A stretch of 64,000 nt of DNA from Streptomyces cucumeris (GTDB lineage Bacteria; Actinomycetota; Actinomycetes; Streptomycetales; Streptomycetaceae), in assembly GCF_024295805.1 (NCBI RefSeq), contig NZ_JANCLX010000006.1, positions 136,849-200,848 of the forward strand, written 5' to 3'. Below are positions 24,261 through 32,273 of the stretch, piece by piece. The number at the start of each line of letters is the position of its first letter. Within the stretch, counting starts at the first letter, position 1. The notes below the pieces were generated by a model, which made no database searches, was not told the origin of the DNA, and worked only from the letters and a program-made list of their open reading frames with translations. A program made the translations under genes and the position numbers.

Positions 24261-24938
24261 TCATGCCACCCTCGTCTCGGCCCACCTGACCAGATCGGGG
24301 TCGGCGAGGGTGTCCACCCACAGGTCCACCGGGGGGCGTTCGTCCACCGGTTTCCGCGGGCCGACGCCGAGGACCTTCATGCCCGCGCGGGCCGCGGAGA
24401 GAAATCCACAGTGGGAGTCCTCGACCGCGAGGGTGTCACCGGGGGCCGCCCCGCACAGCCGGGCGGCCTCAAGATAGACGTCGGGGTACGGTTTGGGCCG
24501 CATCTCGCCCTCGGGGACGAGTACATGCCCGAAGTGGCGCAGCAGCCCCGCCTTGGCGAGCCCGTCCTCGACCACGTCCCGCGGGCAGTTGCTCGCGATG
24601 GCCAGCGGGGCGAACGCCGCGGCCTTCTCGACCAGTTCCGGCGCGCCCGGCATGGTGACCGGGTCCTCCGCCACCAGGGCGCGGAAGGCGTCGAGCAGCT
24701 GCTCGGTCATCTGCTCGGCCAGTTCGGGGTGTCCCGCGAATTCCGCCAGCATTCGGCCGCATTCGCTGAAGTGGAGACCCTTGGTGCGCCGGGCGAACTC
24801 TTCGGTGGGGGCGGCTCCGTGCTCTCTGAGCACGATTTCACGCGCCTCCTCCCAGTGCCGTTCGGAATCCATCAGGGTGCCGTCGCAGTCGAAGACGATG
24901 GCGGCTGGGGTCCATGCGAGGAGCTTTTCGGCTGTCAT
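24261..24938 (-). CDS. HAD-superfamily phosphatase (beta-phosphoglucomutase-like)
   Basis: A 225-residue HAD hydrolase. Motif I DCDGTLMDSE (catalytic Asp near residue 17 with the second Asp two residues on), motif II SNCPRD (about 116), the lysine in GEMRPKPYPDVYLEAA and the motif IV acidic VEDSHCGFLSAARAGMKVLGV place it in the beta-phosphoglucomutase/phosphatase-like class with a four-helix cap. The substrate is unknown. It lies beside the AfsA/ScbR pair on the same strand as the AfsA gene. A phosphatase is needed at the dephosphorylation step of A-factor-type butyrolactone synthesis, so a role there is possible but unproven. Confidence 0.85.
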   Translation of the reverse strand: MTAEKLLAWTPAAIVFDCDGTLMDSERHWEEAREIVLREHGAAPTEEFARRTKGLHFSECGRMLAEFAGHPELAEQMTEQLLDAFRALVAEDPVTMPGAPELVEKAAAFAPLAIASNCPRDVVEDGLAKAGLLRHFGHVLVPEGEMRPKPYPDVYLEAARLCGAAPGDTLAVEDSHCGFLSAARAGMKVLGVGPRKPVDERPPVDLWVDTLADPDLVRWAETRVA

Positions 24939-25260
24939 CTGCCTGCCGTTCCATGGGAGGTGGAGGAATCGGCGCAGGGGGTGCCTGTACCTGCGGGGAG
25001 CAGCGCAGTGGATTTCCTGGCGGCTCGGTGCGCGAATGCGCCCACCGCTGCTGTCCGATGCACGAGCGCCTTATGGCGTGCGCGACATGGGAGGCCGTAC
25101 AGACGGAGAATCCGCCTGCCCGAAACATAACGATCACTACGTTAATTGGATGACCCGGAGTAGGCAAGACATCACGGAACGTCGGCGGTTCGTTCACCGT
25201 CGCGCGCGTTCGTCACTCAATGCGTTCGTCGTACGGGCGGTTTGACGGTCAGATGTACGG
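24939..25260. other. Intergenic space with an AT-rich patch and a motif shared with the afsA promoter
   Basis: No gene is seen in these 322 bases. Bases 25120-25160 are AT-rich, the likely promoter of the HAD gene. The 11-mer AACGATCACTA at 25129-25139 is repeated exactly at 26185-26195 at the start of the afsA-like gene, both on the side of the minus-strand start codons. Confidence 0.35.
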
Positions 25261-26193
25261 TCACTGGTACTGGAGCACGCCGACCGCCGTGCAGATCGCC
25301 GCCTGGCGCAGCCGGAAGACACAGGTCCTGCCGTGGGAGGTGCACTCCACCACGGCGGGCGGATACGACTCGGTGAAGCGGATCGCCTTCAACCGGCAGG
25401 CGACGGGGCGGATCAGCGTTCCCTCGGTGGCCAGGGCCGCGGCCTGCCGGGCGCTCTCCAGCAGTACCAGGCCCGGGACATGGTCGCTCCAGTGGTCGAA
25501 GAAGAACGGGTGGCGGGTGTCGGCCGGGTCCAGGTACACCACTCCCCCGTCCCTGACCACCAGGACGTCGCGGGCCGCGGGAACGCCCAGTTGACCTGGG
25601 GAGGGACGGACCGCGGCGCGCAGCCGGCGCCGTGCGGTCTGGCCCGAGGCGGCCGAGCGGGTCTCGGCGTAGGAGGTGCCGTCGAGGAAGCGCGCGGTGC
25701 CCCCGGCCCAGGCGAACCGTCTGCCGCCGGCCGAGAGCGCGATGTCGAGCCGCATCCCGGAGACGAACCGCCCGCTGGGCGTGGTGTGGAGGTCCGTCAC
25801 GGCGGCGTGGCAGGTGATGTCGGTGGCGCCGTGCGGCGCGCGCGGCTCGGCCTCGGGGTCGAGGCGGTAGAAGAGGTCGCGGATGAGGAAGTGCGCGCCC
25901 GCGGGCACCGCGTAGTACCGGGTGGGGATGTAGATCCCCAGCTCCCGAAGGGTTTCCGCGATCATCAGCGGATGGTGCCGCCCGTCCCCGCCGTGCGGGA
26001 AGGTCGGATGGGAGCGGGGCCACTGGGCGGCGGCCTCGAAACGGTCGTCACCGAGCGTGCGCACGTCGGTGAGCAGCACCTCGGCCACCGAGACCCGGTG
26101 CACGGCCTCGCGTTCCACGGTGCGGGACCAACTGAGCGGCCGCCCGGTGGGACCGGACGGCTCCGAAAGGCCATGAGCCTCACGAACGATCAC
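25261..26193 (-). CDS. scbA: AfsA/ScbA-family gamma-butyrolactone synthase
   Basis: A 310-residue protein with two hot-dog AfsA domains. Marks include VHRVSVAEVLLTD near residue 31, HPLMIAETLRELGIYIPTRYYAVP (about 74-98), and in the second half HPFFFDHWSDHVPGLVLLESARQAAAL (about 227-253) with the catalytic-type His/Arg positions of the family. AfsA-type enzymes condense a beta-ketoacyl thioester with dihydroxyacetone phosphate to make the signal precursor. The GTG at 26193 is used; a weak second start lies 26 codons in. It is divergent from an ScbR-type receptor gene 91 bases away, the classic arrangement of a butyrolactone regulatory locus. Confidence 0.9.
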   Translation of the reverse strand: MIVREAHGLSEPSGPTGRPLSWSRTVEREAVHRVSVAEVLLTDVRTLGDDRFEAAAQWPRSHPTFPHGGDGRHHPLMIAETLRELGIYIPTRYYAVPAGAHFLIRDLFYRLDPEAEPRAPHGATDITCHAAVTDLHTTPSGRFVSGMRLDIALSAGGRRFAWAGGTARFLDGTSYAETRSAASGQTARRRLRAAVRPSPGQLGVPAARDVLVVRDGGVVYLDPADTRHPFFFDHWSDHVPGLVLLESARQAAALATEGTLIRPVACRLKAIRFTESYPPAVVECTSHGRTCVFRLRQAAICTAVGVLQYQ

Positions 26194-26283
26194 TATAAAA
26201 TACTAATAATGTTTGACCTGACTCGCCTCATCTCCATGGCGGGGTGAAATTCCGCTAAGTTCGCTCCGTACCCGAAGCGGCTG
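26194..26283. promoter_or_regulatory. Divergent control region of afsA-like and scbR-like genes
   Basis: These 90 bases are the most AT-rich part of the locus (ATAAAATACTAATAATG at 26195-26211). AAATAC...GTTTGA at 26199-26216 resembles half of the ARE/ScbR operator pattern (AnATAC...GTTTG), but the match is degenerate. TATAGT on the minus strand just before the afsA start would serve as a -10 region. An ScbR-family repressor is expected to bind here; no exact operator is claimed. Confidence 0.5.
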
Positions 26284-26976
26284 ATGAAGGACGGCGAACA
26301 CGTGCAAGAGCGGGCCGAACAGACGCGCCGATCCCTTCTGGAGGCGGCCGCATCCCTTTTCGACGAACGGGGATACGCCGGGACGAGCATCAGCGACATC
26401 ACCCACCGGTCCGGGCACACCAGCGGCGCCATGTATTTCCACTACACGAGCAAGGAAAGGCTCGCGCTGGCGGTGGTGGAGGAGCATTTCGCGACCTGGC
26501 CGCCGCTGATCGAGCAGCACACCGCCATCGCCGCCTCCGGGCTGGAGCAACTCGTCCGGCTCAGCTTCGCGGTGGCCCGTGCCTTCCGCGATGACATCGT
26601 GGTGCGGGCGGGGGCCCGGCTGTGGACGGAGCGCACGCTGATCGAGGCACCGCTTCCGCCGCCCTTCGTGGGCTGGATCGACGCGGTGGGGAAGATGCTG
26701 GAGCACGCCCACACCGAGGGCGAGCTGGCCGCCCATGTCGAGCCGCAGGCCGCGGCCAGGACCGTGGTGTGCGCCTTCTTCGGTCTGCACACCGTCTCGG
26801 AGGCGCTGGACGGCCGACGGCTGGTCGAGGACCATCTGACCGATCTGTGGACACTGCTGCTGCCCTCGCTCCAGGCCCGCCCCGGGTCCGCTGCCGAACT
26901 GCTGGCGGCGGCCCGGAGCACGGACCCGGTGCCGCTGCGCGCCGACGGCGGGGCCGTCGGCGCGGACGAGGCGTGA
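26284..26976 (+). CDS. scbR: ScbR/ArpA-type gamma-butyrolactone receptor (TetR family)
   Basis: A 230-residue TetR-family regulator. The helix-turn-helix is RRSLLEAAASLFDERGYAGTSISDITHRSGHTSGAMYFHYTSKERLALAVVEEH (about residues 17-71), with the GAMYFHYTSKE recognition loop very close to ScbR/BarA/ArpA receptors. The C-terminal ligand pocket includes RLWTERTLIEAPLPPPFVGW and EGELAAHVEPQAAARTVVCAFFGLH. Such repressors leave DNA when the butyrolactone made by the divergent AfsA-type enzyme binds them, switching on antibiotic and morphological genes. Ligand identity is not known. The tail of about 25 residues is Ala/Pro/Asp-rich. Confidence 0.92.
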   Translation: MKDGEHVQERAEQTRRSLLEAAASLFDERGYAGTSISDITHRSGHTSGAMYFHYTSKERLALAVVEEHFATWPPLIEQHTAIAASGLEQLVRLSFAVARAFRDDIVVRAGARLWTERTLIEAPLPPPFVGWIDAVGKMLEHAHTEGELAAHVEPQAAARTVVCAFFGLHTVSEALDGRRLVEDHLTDLWTLLLPSLQARPGSAAELLAAARSTDPVPLRADGGAVGADEA

Positions 26977-26986
26977 GCGGCGGGGC

Positions 26987-27793
26987 CTACTTCCAGATCT
27001 CGCCGACCCACTCCGGGTGGTCGATGAACGGGTTGCGGTTGTGCTGGACGGTGTCGAAGATGACGTCGTTGCGGTGCTTCTCGAAGGCGTCCGGCGGGTC
27101 CTCGTCGTTCCACTTCTTCAGCACCGACAGCCGCCCGAGGTTGGGCTGGGAGCCGTTGTCCGTCTTGTCGTTGACCTCCAGGTCGGGGAAGTCGTCGTCG
27201 CCCTGGTAGCGCACGGACATGTAGAGGACCATCCGGGCCACATCGCCCTTGACCTCGTCCCGCGGCTCGAAGGAGTCGTCGTCGGTGCGGTTGCCGGGGG
27301 CTCCCTCGACCTCGGAACCGCCGGCGTCGAAGTCCTTGTTCCCCCGGATGCTGTTGACCGTGACATTGGCCGGACGCAGGTGGTGGACATCGGTCCCGGG
27401 ACCGGTCGCGGTGCCGAAGTCGCCGTGCGACTTGGCCCAGACGTGCTCACGGTTCCACTGGTCGGGTCCGGAGCCGCCTGCGTCCTTGCTCTGTGAAGTC
27501 CCGGTGTAGAGCAGGATCACATTCGCGGAGTTGTCCGGGTCCTCGTCGGTCTTCTTGAGGGCGTCCCAGACCTCGTCGTACGACAGCTTGGTGACGTCGG
27601 TGCTGATGATCGTGTGCAGCGCGTTCTTCAAGGGGTCACCGGTCTTGCCGATGGCGTCCTTGTAGTAGGTGTCGTCGTACGGCGTGGAAGTGGCCGTGAC
27701 CTCGGCGGTTGCCGGGGTCTGTACCGTGACGGCGATGGTGGTGACGCCGGCCAGCAGGGCCAGTGCTTTCCATCGGTGGGGGGTGACGTGCAC
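26987..27793 (-). CDS. Secreted endonuclease I-type nuclease
   Basis: A 268-residue exported protein of the endonuclease I (beta-beta-alpha metal) family. The signal peptide is HRWKALALLAGVTTIAVTVQTPATAEV (about residues 5-32). The active region has WNREHVWAKSHGDFG, in which the histidine and HLRPANVTVNSIRGNKDFD provide the metal and catalytic residues of the family. Such enzymes degrade DNA or RNA in the medium. I start at the GTG at 27793 (VHVTPHRW) because AAAGGAGACC lies just upstream; the longer open frame to 27853 has no ribosome site. It is convergent to the ScbR gene with only 10 bases between. Confidence 0.88.
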   Translation of the reverse strand: MHVTPHRWKALALLAGVTTIAVTVQTPATAEVTATSTPYDDTYYKDAIGKTGDPLKNALHTIISTDVTKLSYDEVWDALKKTDEDPDNSANVILLYTGTSQSKDAGGSGPDQWNREHVWAKSHGDFGTATGPGTDVHHLRPANVTVNSIRGNKDFDAGGSEVEGAPGNRTDDDSFEPRDEVKGDVARMVLYMSVRYQGDDDFPDLEVNDKTDNGSQPNLGRLSVLKKWNDEDPPDAFEKHRNDVIFDTVQHNRNPFIDHPEWVGEIWK

Positions 27794-28075
27794 GGGTGGT
27801 CTCCTTTCCCCTCTTTGCGACCGTTGTTCGATCCCCGAAAGCGTGTCAGACACGTGATCGTCCGATGGTGAACAATCTGCAGAGGTTCTGTGTCAGGGCC
27901 ATGACGAGATGGGAGTGGTCAACGGGGCGATCCGAGCCAACGACCGGAATCGGCCAGGTCCGTCGTACGGGTGAATTTCCGCCGCGAACGGCGTGGGGTC
28001 ATGCGTGGACGGCGGGGGACGGGGCACTCGCCCCGCAGATGACGTGGCCACCGCCGACGACCCCGGGAGGACACC

Positions 28076-28375
28076 GTGGCACGGCAGAACGACCCGATTC
28101 CCCCGCACCCGGCACCGCGTGACCCCGGGCCGGCATCGTCCACCCCGTCACCCGGCCCGGGCGGCCCGGAGCCGGGTCCCGCACCGGGGCCGGTACCCGG
28201 CCCACCGCCGGGACCTTCGCCGGACCCGGTACCCACTCCCCCGCCCAGCCCGCCACCGAGCCCCACTCCGGGACCGCCGCCGGGGCCGTCCCCGGACCCG
28301 GTGCCCAACCCGCCGGGCCCCGACCCGGTCCCCGATCCCTCACCGGCCCCGGGACCGCTCACCGAGAACCCGTAG
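28076..28375 (+). CDS. Small proline-rich protein with an internal repeat
   Basis: A predicted 99-residue protein, about half proline, with a GGGAGGACACC ribosome site and GTG start. It contains a 17-residue near-repeat, PPPGPSPDPVPTPPPSP followed by PPPGPSPDPVPNPPGPD, and no signal peptide or membrane segment. I do not recognise it. The start, ribosome site and clean stop support a real gene; composition-biased frames in GC-rich DNA can look like this by chance, so the call is moderate. It stands alone between the nuclease (divergent) and the TetR-controlled DUF1348 genes. Confidence 0.5.
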   Translation: MARQNDPIPPHPAPRDPGPASSTPSPGPGGPEPGPAPGPVPGPPPGPSPDPVPTPPPSPPPSPTPGPPPGPSPDPVPNPPGPDPVPDPSPAPGPLTENP

Positions 28376-28454
28376 CCCCCGGACCGTCCACCGCGCCCCG
28401 CCGTGCCCTCGCCGCACGGTGGGGCGCGGTGCGTCCACGGGCATCCGCTTGCGC

Positions 28455-28470
28455 GAGAACGACCGTTCTC
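28455..28470. promoter_or_regulatory. TetR-type operator 1 upstream of the DUF1348 gene
   Basis: GAGAACGACCGTTCTC, a perfect 7-base-pair inverted repeat around AC. It matches the operator in front of the TetR gene at 9.9 kb in 15 of 16 positions. The 20 bases between the two operators here hold the likely -10/start region (CTACCGTGGTG). Confidence 0.75.
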
Positions 28471-28490
28471 CTACCGTGGTGACTCCAGGG

Positions 28491-28506
28491 GAGAACGATG
28501 GTTCTC
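28491..28506. promoter_or_regulatory. TetR-type operator 2 upstream of the DUF1348 gene
   Basis: GAGAACGATGGTTCTC, arms GAGAAC/GTTCTC with 4-base spacer, 36 bases downstream of the first site and about 50 bases before the DUF1348 start. A promoter bracketed by two copies is a strong repression layout. Confidence 0.75.
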
Positions 28507-28554
28507 TCGCCTTGGCGCGGCCGTTCGCCGTGCCCGTCCCGAGGAGACACCGCC

Positions 28555-28974
28555 ATGACCGGCCAGAAGCCCCCGCTGCCGCCCTTCACCGAGGAGACCG
28601 CCCGCCTGAAGGTGCGGCTCGCCGAGGACGCCTGGAACACCAAGGACCCCGCCCGGGTCGCCCTCGCGTACACCGAGGACTCCGAGTGGCGTAACCGCGA
28701 TGTGTTCCTGCGCGGCCGGGGTGAGATCGTCGAATTCCTGACCGCCAAGTGGGAGCGCGAACTCGGCTACCGGCTGCGCAAGGAACTGTGGGCCTGGACC
28801 GGCGACCGGATAGCCGTCCGCTTCGAGTACGAGTACCACGACACCGAGGGCCGGTGGTTCCGCGCCTACGGCAACGAGAACTGGGAGTTCGACGGAAACG
28901 GCCTGATGCGCAAGCGCTACGCCAGCATCAACGACCTGCCCATCACCGCCGGGGAGCGCCGCGTCGCGGTGTGA
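28555..28974 (+). CDS. DUF1348 (SnoaL/NTF2-like) protein
   Basis: A 139-residue NTF2-fold protein of the DUF1348 family: [55 protein letters not shown], then a hydrophobic cone ([18 protein letters not shown]) and a C-terminal [12 protein letters not shown], the segment that often closes the pocket. These are small-molecule-binding or lyase-like proteins of unknown substrate, often beside TetR repressors. ATG 28555 has GAGGAG upstream; an open frame to 28498 has no ribosome site. Two TetR operators precede it, and an HSL-type esterase follows 55 bases downstream. Confidence 0.85.
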   Translation: MTGQKPPLPPFTEETARLKVRLAEDAWNTKDPARVALAYTEDSEWRNRDVFLRGRGEIVEFLTAKWERELGYRLRKELWAWTGDRIAVRFEYEYHDTEGRWFRAYGNENWEFDGNGLMRKRYASINDLPITAGERRVAV

Positions 28975-29029
28975 CGGTGGCGGTGGCCGGGCGGACGGCG
29001 GCGCTGCCCCCGCATGTCGAGGAGAGGCG

Positions 29030-30013
29030 ATGGAGAAGCAGATGTCCCGTGACACCGCCCCGGCCCGCCCGGTACTGGAGCCCGCCGCCGCCGAATTGGC
29101 CGAGGCCAGCGCCAAGCCGCCGTTCCTGTACCAGATGTCGCCCGCCGAGGGCCGCAGGGCGGTGGACGAGGCCCAGTCAGGGCAGGTGGACAAACCCGAG
29201 GTGGACGAGGAGTGGATCAGCGTCACGGGGATCCCGGAGGGCGGTGTCAAGGCCCGGATCCTGCGTCCGCCGGGGGTGGGCGGCACCCTGCCGGTGATCC
29301 TCTACATCCATGGCGCGGGCTGGGTGTTCGGCAACGCGCACACCCATGACCGGCTGGTCCGGGAGCTGGCCGTCCGGGTCGGCGCCGCGGTGGTCTTCCC
29401 CGAGTACGACCTCTCGCCCGAGGTCCACTACCCGGTGGCGCTGGAGCAGAACTACGCCGTCGGGCAGTGGATCGTGGCCCACGGCGAGGGCGCGGGACTC
29501 GACCCGGCGCGGATCGCGGTGGTCGGTGACTCGGTGGGCGGCAACATGTCCGCCGCGCTCACCCTGATGGCCAAGGAGCGCGGCGATCTCTCCCTGATCC
29601 ACCAGGTGCTGTTCTACCCCGTCACCGACGCCGCCTTCGACACCGGCTCCTACGACCAGTTCGCCGAGGGCTACTACCTCACCCGTGAGGGGATGCGCTG
29701 GTTCTGGGACCAGTACACGACCGATCCGGCCCAGCGCGCCGAGATCACCGCCTCCCCGCTGCGCGCCGACCCCGCCCAGCTCGCCGGACTGCCCCCGGCC
29801 CTGGTGATCACCGGCGAGGCGGATGTGCTGCGGGACGAGGGCGAGGCGTACGCGGCGAAGCTGCGCACCGCCGGAGTGCCGGTCGCCGCCGCGCGGATGC
29901 AGGGCATCATCCATGACTTCCTGATGCTCGACGCGCTCCGCGACACCCGGGCCGCGCGCGCCGCCCTGGACCTGGCCGTGGACACCCTGCGCGGTGCGCT
30001 GCACACCGGCTGA
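29030..30013 (+). CDS. HSL-type alpha/beta hydrolase (esterase)
   Basis: A 327-residue esterase of the hormone-sensitive-lipase group. IHGAGWVFGN (about 92-101) is the oxyanion-hole HGxGW motif; VVGDSVGGNM is the nucleophile elbow (Ser near 169, GDSxGG); TGEADVLRDEGEAY carries the acid and IIHDFLMLD the catalytic histidine. These hydrolyse short-chain esters; the natural substrate is unknown. A GAGGAGAGGCG ribosome site precedes the ATG. Sharing the operator-controlled promoter of the DUF1348 gene, it probably makes one operon with it, suggesting joint metabolism or detoxification of an ester ligand sensed by the TetR repressor. Confidence 0.88.
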   Translation: MEKQMSRDTAPARPVLEPAAAELAEASAKPPFLYQMSPAEGRRAVDEAQSGQVDKPEVDEEWISVTGIPEGGVKARILRPPGVGGTLPVILYIHGAGWVFGNAHTHDRLVRELAVRVGAAVVFPEYDLSPEVHYPVALEQNYAVGQWIVAHGEGAGLDPARIAVVGDSVGGNMSAALTLMAKERGDLSLIHQVLFYPVTDAAFDTGSYDQFAEGYYLTREGMRWFWDQYTTDPAQRAEITASPLRADPAQLAGLPPALVITGEADVLRDEGEAYAAKLRTAGVPVAAARMQGIIHDFLMLDALRDTRAARAALDLAVDTLRGALHTG

Positions 30014-30015
30014 AC

Positions 30016-30044
30016 CGCCGCCGGGGACTCACTTCCCGGCGGCG
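30016..30044. terminator. Bidirectional terminator overlapping the HhH-GPD stop
   Basis: CGCCGCCGGG and CCCGGCGGCG form a perfect 10-base-pair stem with a 9-base loop. The stop of the convergent HhH-GPD gene lies in the loop, so the hairpin ends both genes in very little space. Confidence 0.65.
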
Positions 30045-30616
30045 CGCTTCGCCTGCCGCTTGAGCTCCTGCTTGTGGGCGCGGACCTTGTCCAGCGAATC
30101 GGGGCCGGTGATGTCGGCGACCGAACGGTGTGCGTCCTCCTCGCCGTAGGCACCGGCGGCCTCCCGCCAGCCCTCGGGGCGCACCCCCAGCCGCTTGCCG
30201 AGGAGCGCCACGAAGATCTGGGCCTTCTGCTTGCCGTACCCGGGGAGCTCCTGCAGCCGCCGCAGCAGTTCGGCACCGCTGTCCACATCGCGCCAGACCG
30301 CCTCGGCGTCCCCGTCGTAATGCTCGACGAGGTACTGGCACAGCTGCTGGATCCGCTTGGCCATGGACCCGGGGTAGCGGTGCACCGCGGGCTTCTGCGA
30401 CAGCAGCTCCACGAACCGCTCGGGGTCCTGGGCGGCGATCTCCCGGGCGTCCAGATCGTCGGAACCCATGCGCTGGGCGATCGTGTGCGGACCGGAGAAC
30501 GCCCACTCCATGGGGACCTGCTGATCGAGCAGCATCCCGGTCATCAGGGCCAGCGGGCTGCGCCCGAGCAGGGCGTCGGCCGCGGGCTGCTGGGCGAGGC
30601 GAAGGGTGGCGTCCAT
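30029..30616 (-). CDS. HhH-GPD family DNA repair-type protein
   Basis: A 195-residue protein of the HhH-GPD base-excision glycosylase fold. It shows LALMTGMLLDQQVPMEWAFSGPHTIAQRMG (about 26-56), then SGAELLRRLQELPGYGKQKAQIFVALLGKRLGVRPEGW (about 140-177), which is the helix-hairpin-helix and glycosylase core with LPGYGKQKA. No MutY/Nth iron-sulfur cysteines are present. Short members of this family in actinomycetes are annotated only as HhH-GPD proteins; substrate base is unknown. I start at the ATG at 30616; the open frame beyond it adds 27 weak residues. It is divergent to the sigma factor gene. Confidence 0.82.
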   Translation of the reverse strand: MDATLRLAQQPAADALLGRSPLALMTGMLLDQQVPMEWAFSGPHTIAQRMGSDDLDAREIAAQDPERFVELLSQKPAVHRYPGSMAKRIQQLCQYLVEHYDGDAEAVWRDVDSGAELLRRLQELPGYGKQKAQIFVALLGKRLGVRPEGWREAAGAYGEEDAHRSVADITGPDSLDKVRAHKQELKRQAKRAAGK

Positions 30617-30779
30617 CCCGGCTGTGTACCCGGTGCCGGATCCCCGAACCCCGGACCAGTCCGCATTCCCCCTGAAAAGCGCATAAACGCATACCAATAT
30701 GGCCGAATTGCGAGTGGTTAAGGATCATGCGACGGTGGGGGGAAACCGCCGTGACATCGGACCACGGAGGCGAGTGACC

Positions 30780-31565
30780 ATGTCAGCAACCGCGACTCGC
30801 CGACGGCGCCATGACGACACTCCCGACACCGGCGGTGCCTTCCAGCGTCTGTCCCGACTGCCCTCCGGGCCCGAGCGCGACGCCCTGCGCGAGGCCATCA
30901 TCTGCGCCTGGCTGCCGGTCGCGAAACGGCTGGCGCTGCGCTTCCGGAACAAGGGCGAGAACATGGAGGACCTCACCCAGGTCGCCTCGCTGGCCCTGGT
31001 GAAGGCGGTCGACCGCTATGACCCGGACCTCGGGCACGCGTTCCCCTCCTATGCCATCCCGGTCATCACCGGTGAGCTCAAACGGCACTTCCGCGACTAC
31101 CTGTGGACGCTGCACATCCCGCGCAACATCCAGGAGGTGCGCTCACGTACCCGCTCCGCCCGGGACGCGCTGGAACAGGAGCTCGGCGGCCGCACCCCCA
31201 CCGTCACCGAGATCTGTCTGCGCACTGGGATGCCGCAGGAGGATGTGAAGGCCGGGCTGGAGGCCAGCGCCTCGTGCACCCCGCTCTCGCTCAACGCCGC
31301 GGTCCAGGGCGCCGAGGAGCGGCTGCTCGCCGAGACGGTGGGCGCGGACGACGCGGCGATCGAACGCGTCGTCAACCGGGAGGCGCTGCGGGTACTGATC
31401 TCGCATCTCTCGGAACAGGACCGCTATGTGCTGTACCTGCGCTTCTTCGCCGGACTCTCACAGAGCCAGATCGGCGAGATCCTCGGCTTCTCACAGATGC
31501 ACATATCCCGCAGGCTCTCCCGCCTCTACAGCGAGCTGCGCCAGGGACTCATGGCCTGCGCCTGA
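30780..31565 (+). CDS. SigB/SigF/SigG-type RNA polymerase sigma factor
   Basis: A 261-residue sigma factor of the SigB/F/G stress and sporulation group, with region 2 (DLTQVASLALVKAVDRYDPDLGHAFPSYAIPVITGELKRHFRD), region 3 (HIPRNIQEVRSRTRSARDALEQELGGRTPTVTEICLRTG) and region 4 (SHLSEQDRYVLYLRFFAGLSQSQIGEILGFSQMHISRRLSRLYSELR). These factors are controlled by RsbW-like anti-sigma ATPases, one of which (41753-42187) is encoded 10 kb away. The ATG at 30780 has GGAGG 9 bases upstream. A putative dienelactone-hydrolase-like gene follows 33 bases downstream and may be its target or operon partner. Confidence 0.92.
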   Translation: MSATATRRRRHDDTPDTGGAFQRLSRLPSGPERDALREAIICAWLPVAKRLALRFRNKGENMEDLTQVASLALVKAVDRYDPDLGHAFPSYAIPVITGELKRHFRDYLWTLHIPRNIQEVRSRTRSARDALEQELGGRTPTVTEICLRTGMPQEDVKAGLEASASCTPLSLNAAVQGAEERLLAETVGADDAAIERVVNREALRVLISHLSEQDRYVLYLRFFAGLSQSQIGEILGFSQMHISRRLSRLYSELRQGLMACA

Positions 31566-31598
31566 CGCCTGACACCTGACCCCCGGCAGGAGGTGCCG

Positions 31599-32267
31599 AT
31601 GCGCTCCGAGACCGCCCGAATCGCCGTGGACGACGCCATGCTGGTGGGAGATCTCGTGGTACCCGAACACCCCGTCGGCGTGGTGGCCTTCGCGCACGGC
31701 AGCGGCAGCTCCCGGCACAGTCCGCGCAATCGCGCGGTGGCCGAGGTGCTCCAGCGGGCGGACCTCGCCACCCTGCTGTTCGACCTGCTCACCGAGGCCG
31801 AGGAGCGAGTGGACGCGATCACCGCCGAGCACCGCTTCGACATTCCGCTGCTGGGGCGGCGGCTGGTGGGCGCGGTGGACTGGCTCGCCGGACATCCGGC
31901 CACCACCGGGCTGCCGGTCGGCCTGTTCGGCGCCAGCACCGGCGCCGCGGCGGCGCTGACGGCCGCGGCGGAGCGGCCGGACCGGGTGCGGGCCGTGGTC
32001 TCGCGCGGCGGGCGGCCGGATCTCGCGGGCGGGGTGCTGAACCGGGTGGGCGCGCCGGTCCTGCTGGTGGTGGGCGGTGACGACCATGAGGTGCTGGCGC
32101 TGAACGAACAGGCCGCCGCCATGCTCGCCGCCCCGCACGAGGTCCATGTGGTGCCCGGTGCGACCCATCTGTTCGAGGAACCCGGCACCCTGGAGCAGGC
32201 GGCCGAGGCGGCGCGCGACTGGTTCGCGCGGATGAGCCGCCGTCCGGCCCGCGGCGCCCGCCGCTGA
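31599..32267 (+). CDS. Alpha/beta hydrolase, dienelactone-hydrolase-like
   Basis: A 222-residue alpha/beta hydrolase. VAFAHGSGSSRHSPRNR (about residues 28-44) is a variant oxyanion region, GLFGASTGAAAAL (about 110-122) a nucleophile elbow (Ser at G-x-S-x-G), LVVGGDDHEVLAL carries the acidic residue and PGATHLFEEPG the histidine. This variant is often found with a phosphoribosyltransferase, which is absent here. Substrate is unknown. AGGAGG lies five bases before the ATG. It is likely co-transcribed with the SigB-type gene upstream, so a stress role is plausible. Confidence 0.8.
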   Translation: MRSETARIAVDDAMLVGDLVVPEHPVGVVAFAHGSGSSRHSPRNRAVAEVLQRADLATLLFDLLTEAEERVDAITAEHRFDIPLLGRRLVGAVDWLAGHPATTGLPVGLFGASTGAAAALTAAAERPDRVRAVVSRGGRPDLAGGVLNRVGAPVLLVVGGDDHEVLALNEQAAAMLAAPHEVHVVPGATHLFEEPGTLEQAAEAARDWFARMSRRPARGARR

Positions 32268-32273
32268 CTGCCC

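Noticed and set aside
26194..26283. Exact ARE/ScbR operator
   Set aside because: Only half a pattern match was found (AAATAC...GTTTGA). Reported as region with low confidence, not as a defined operator.
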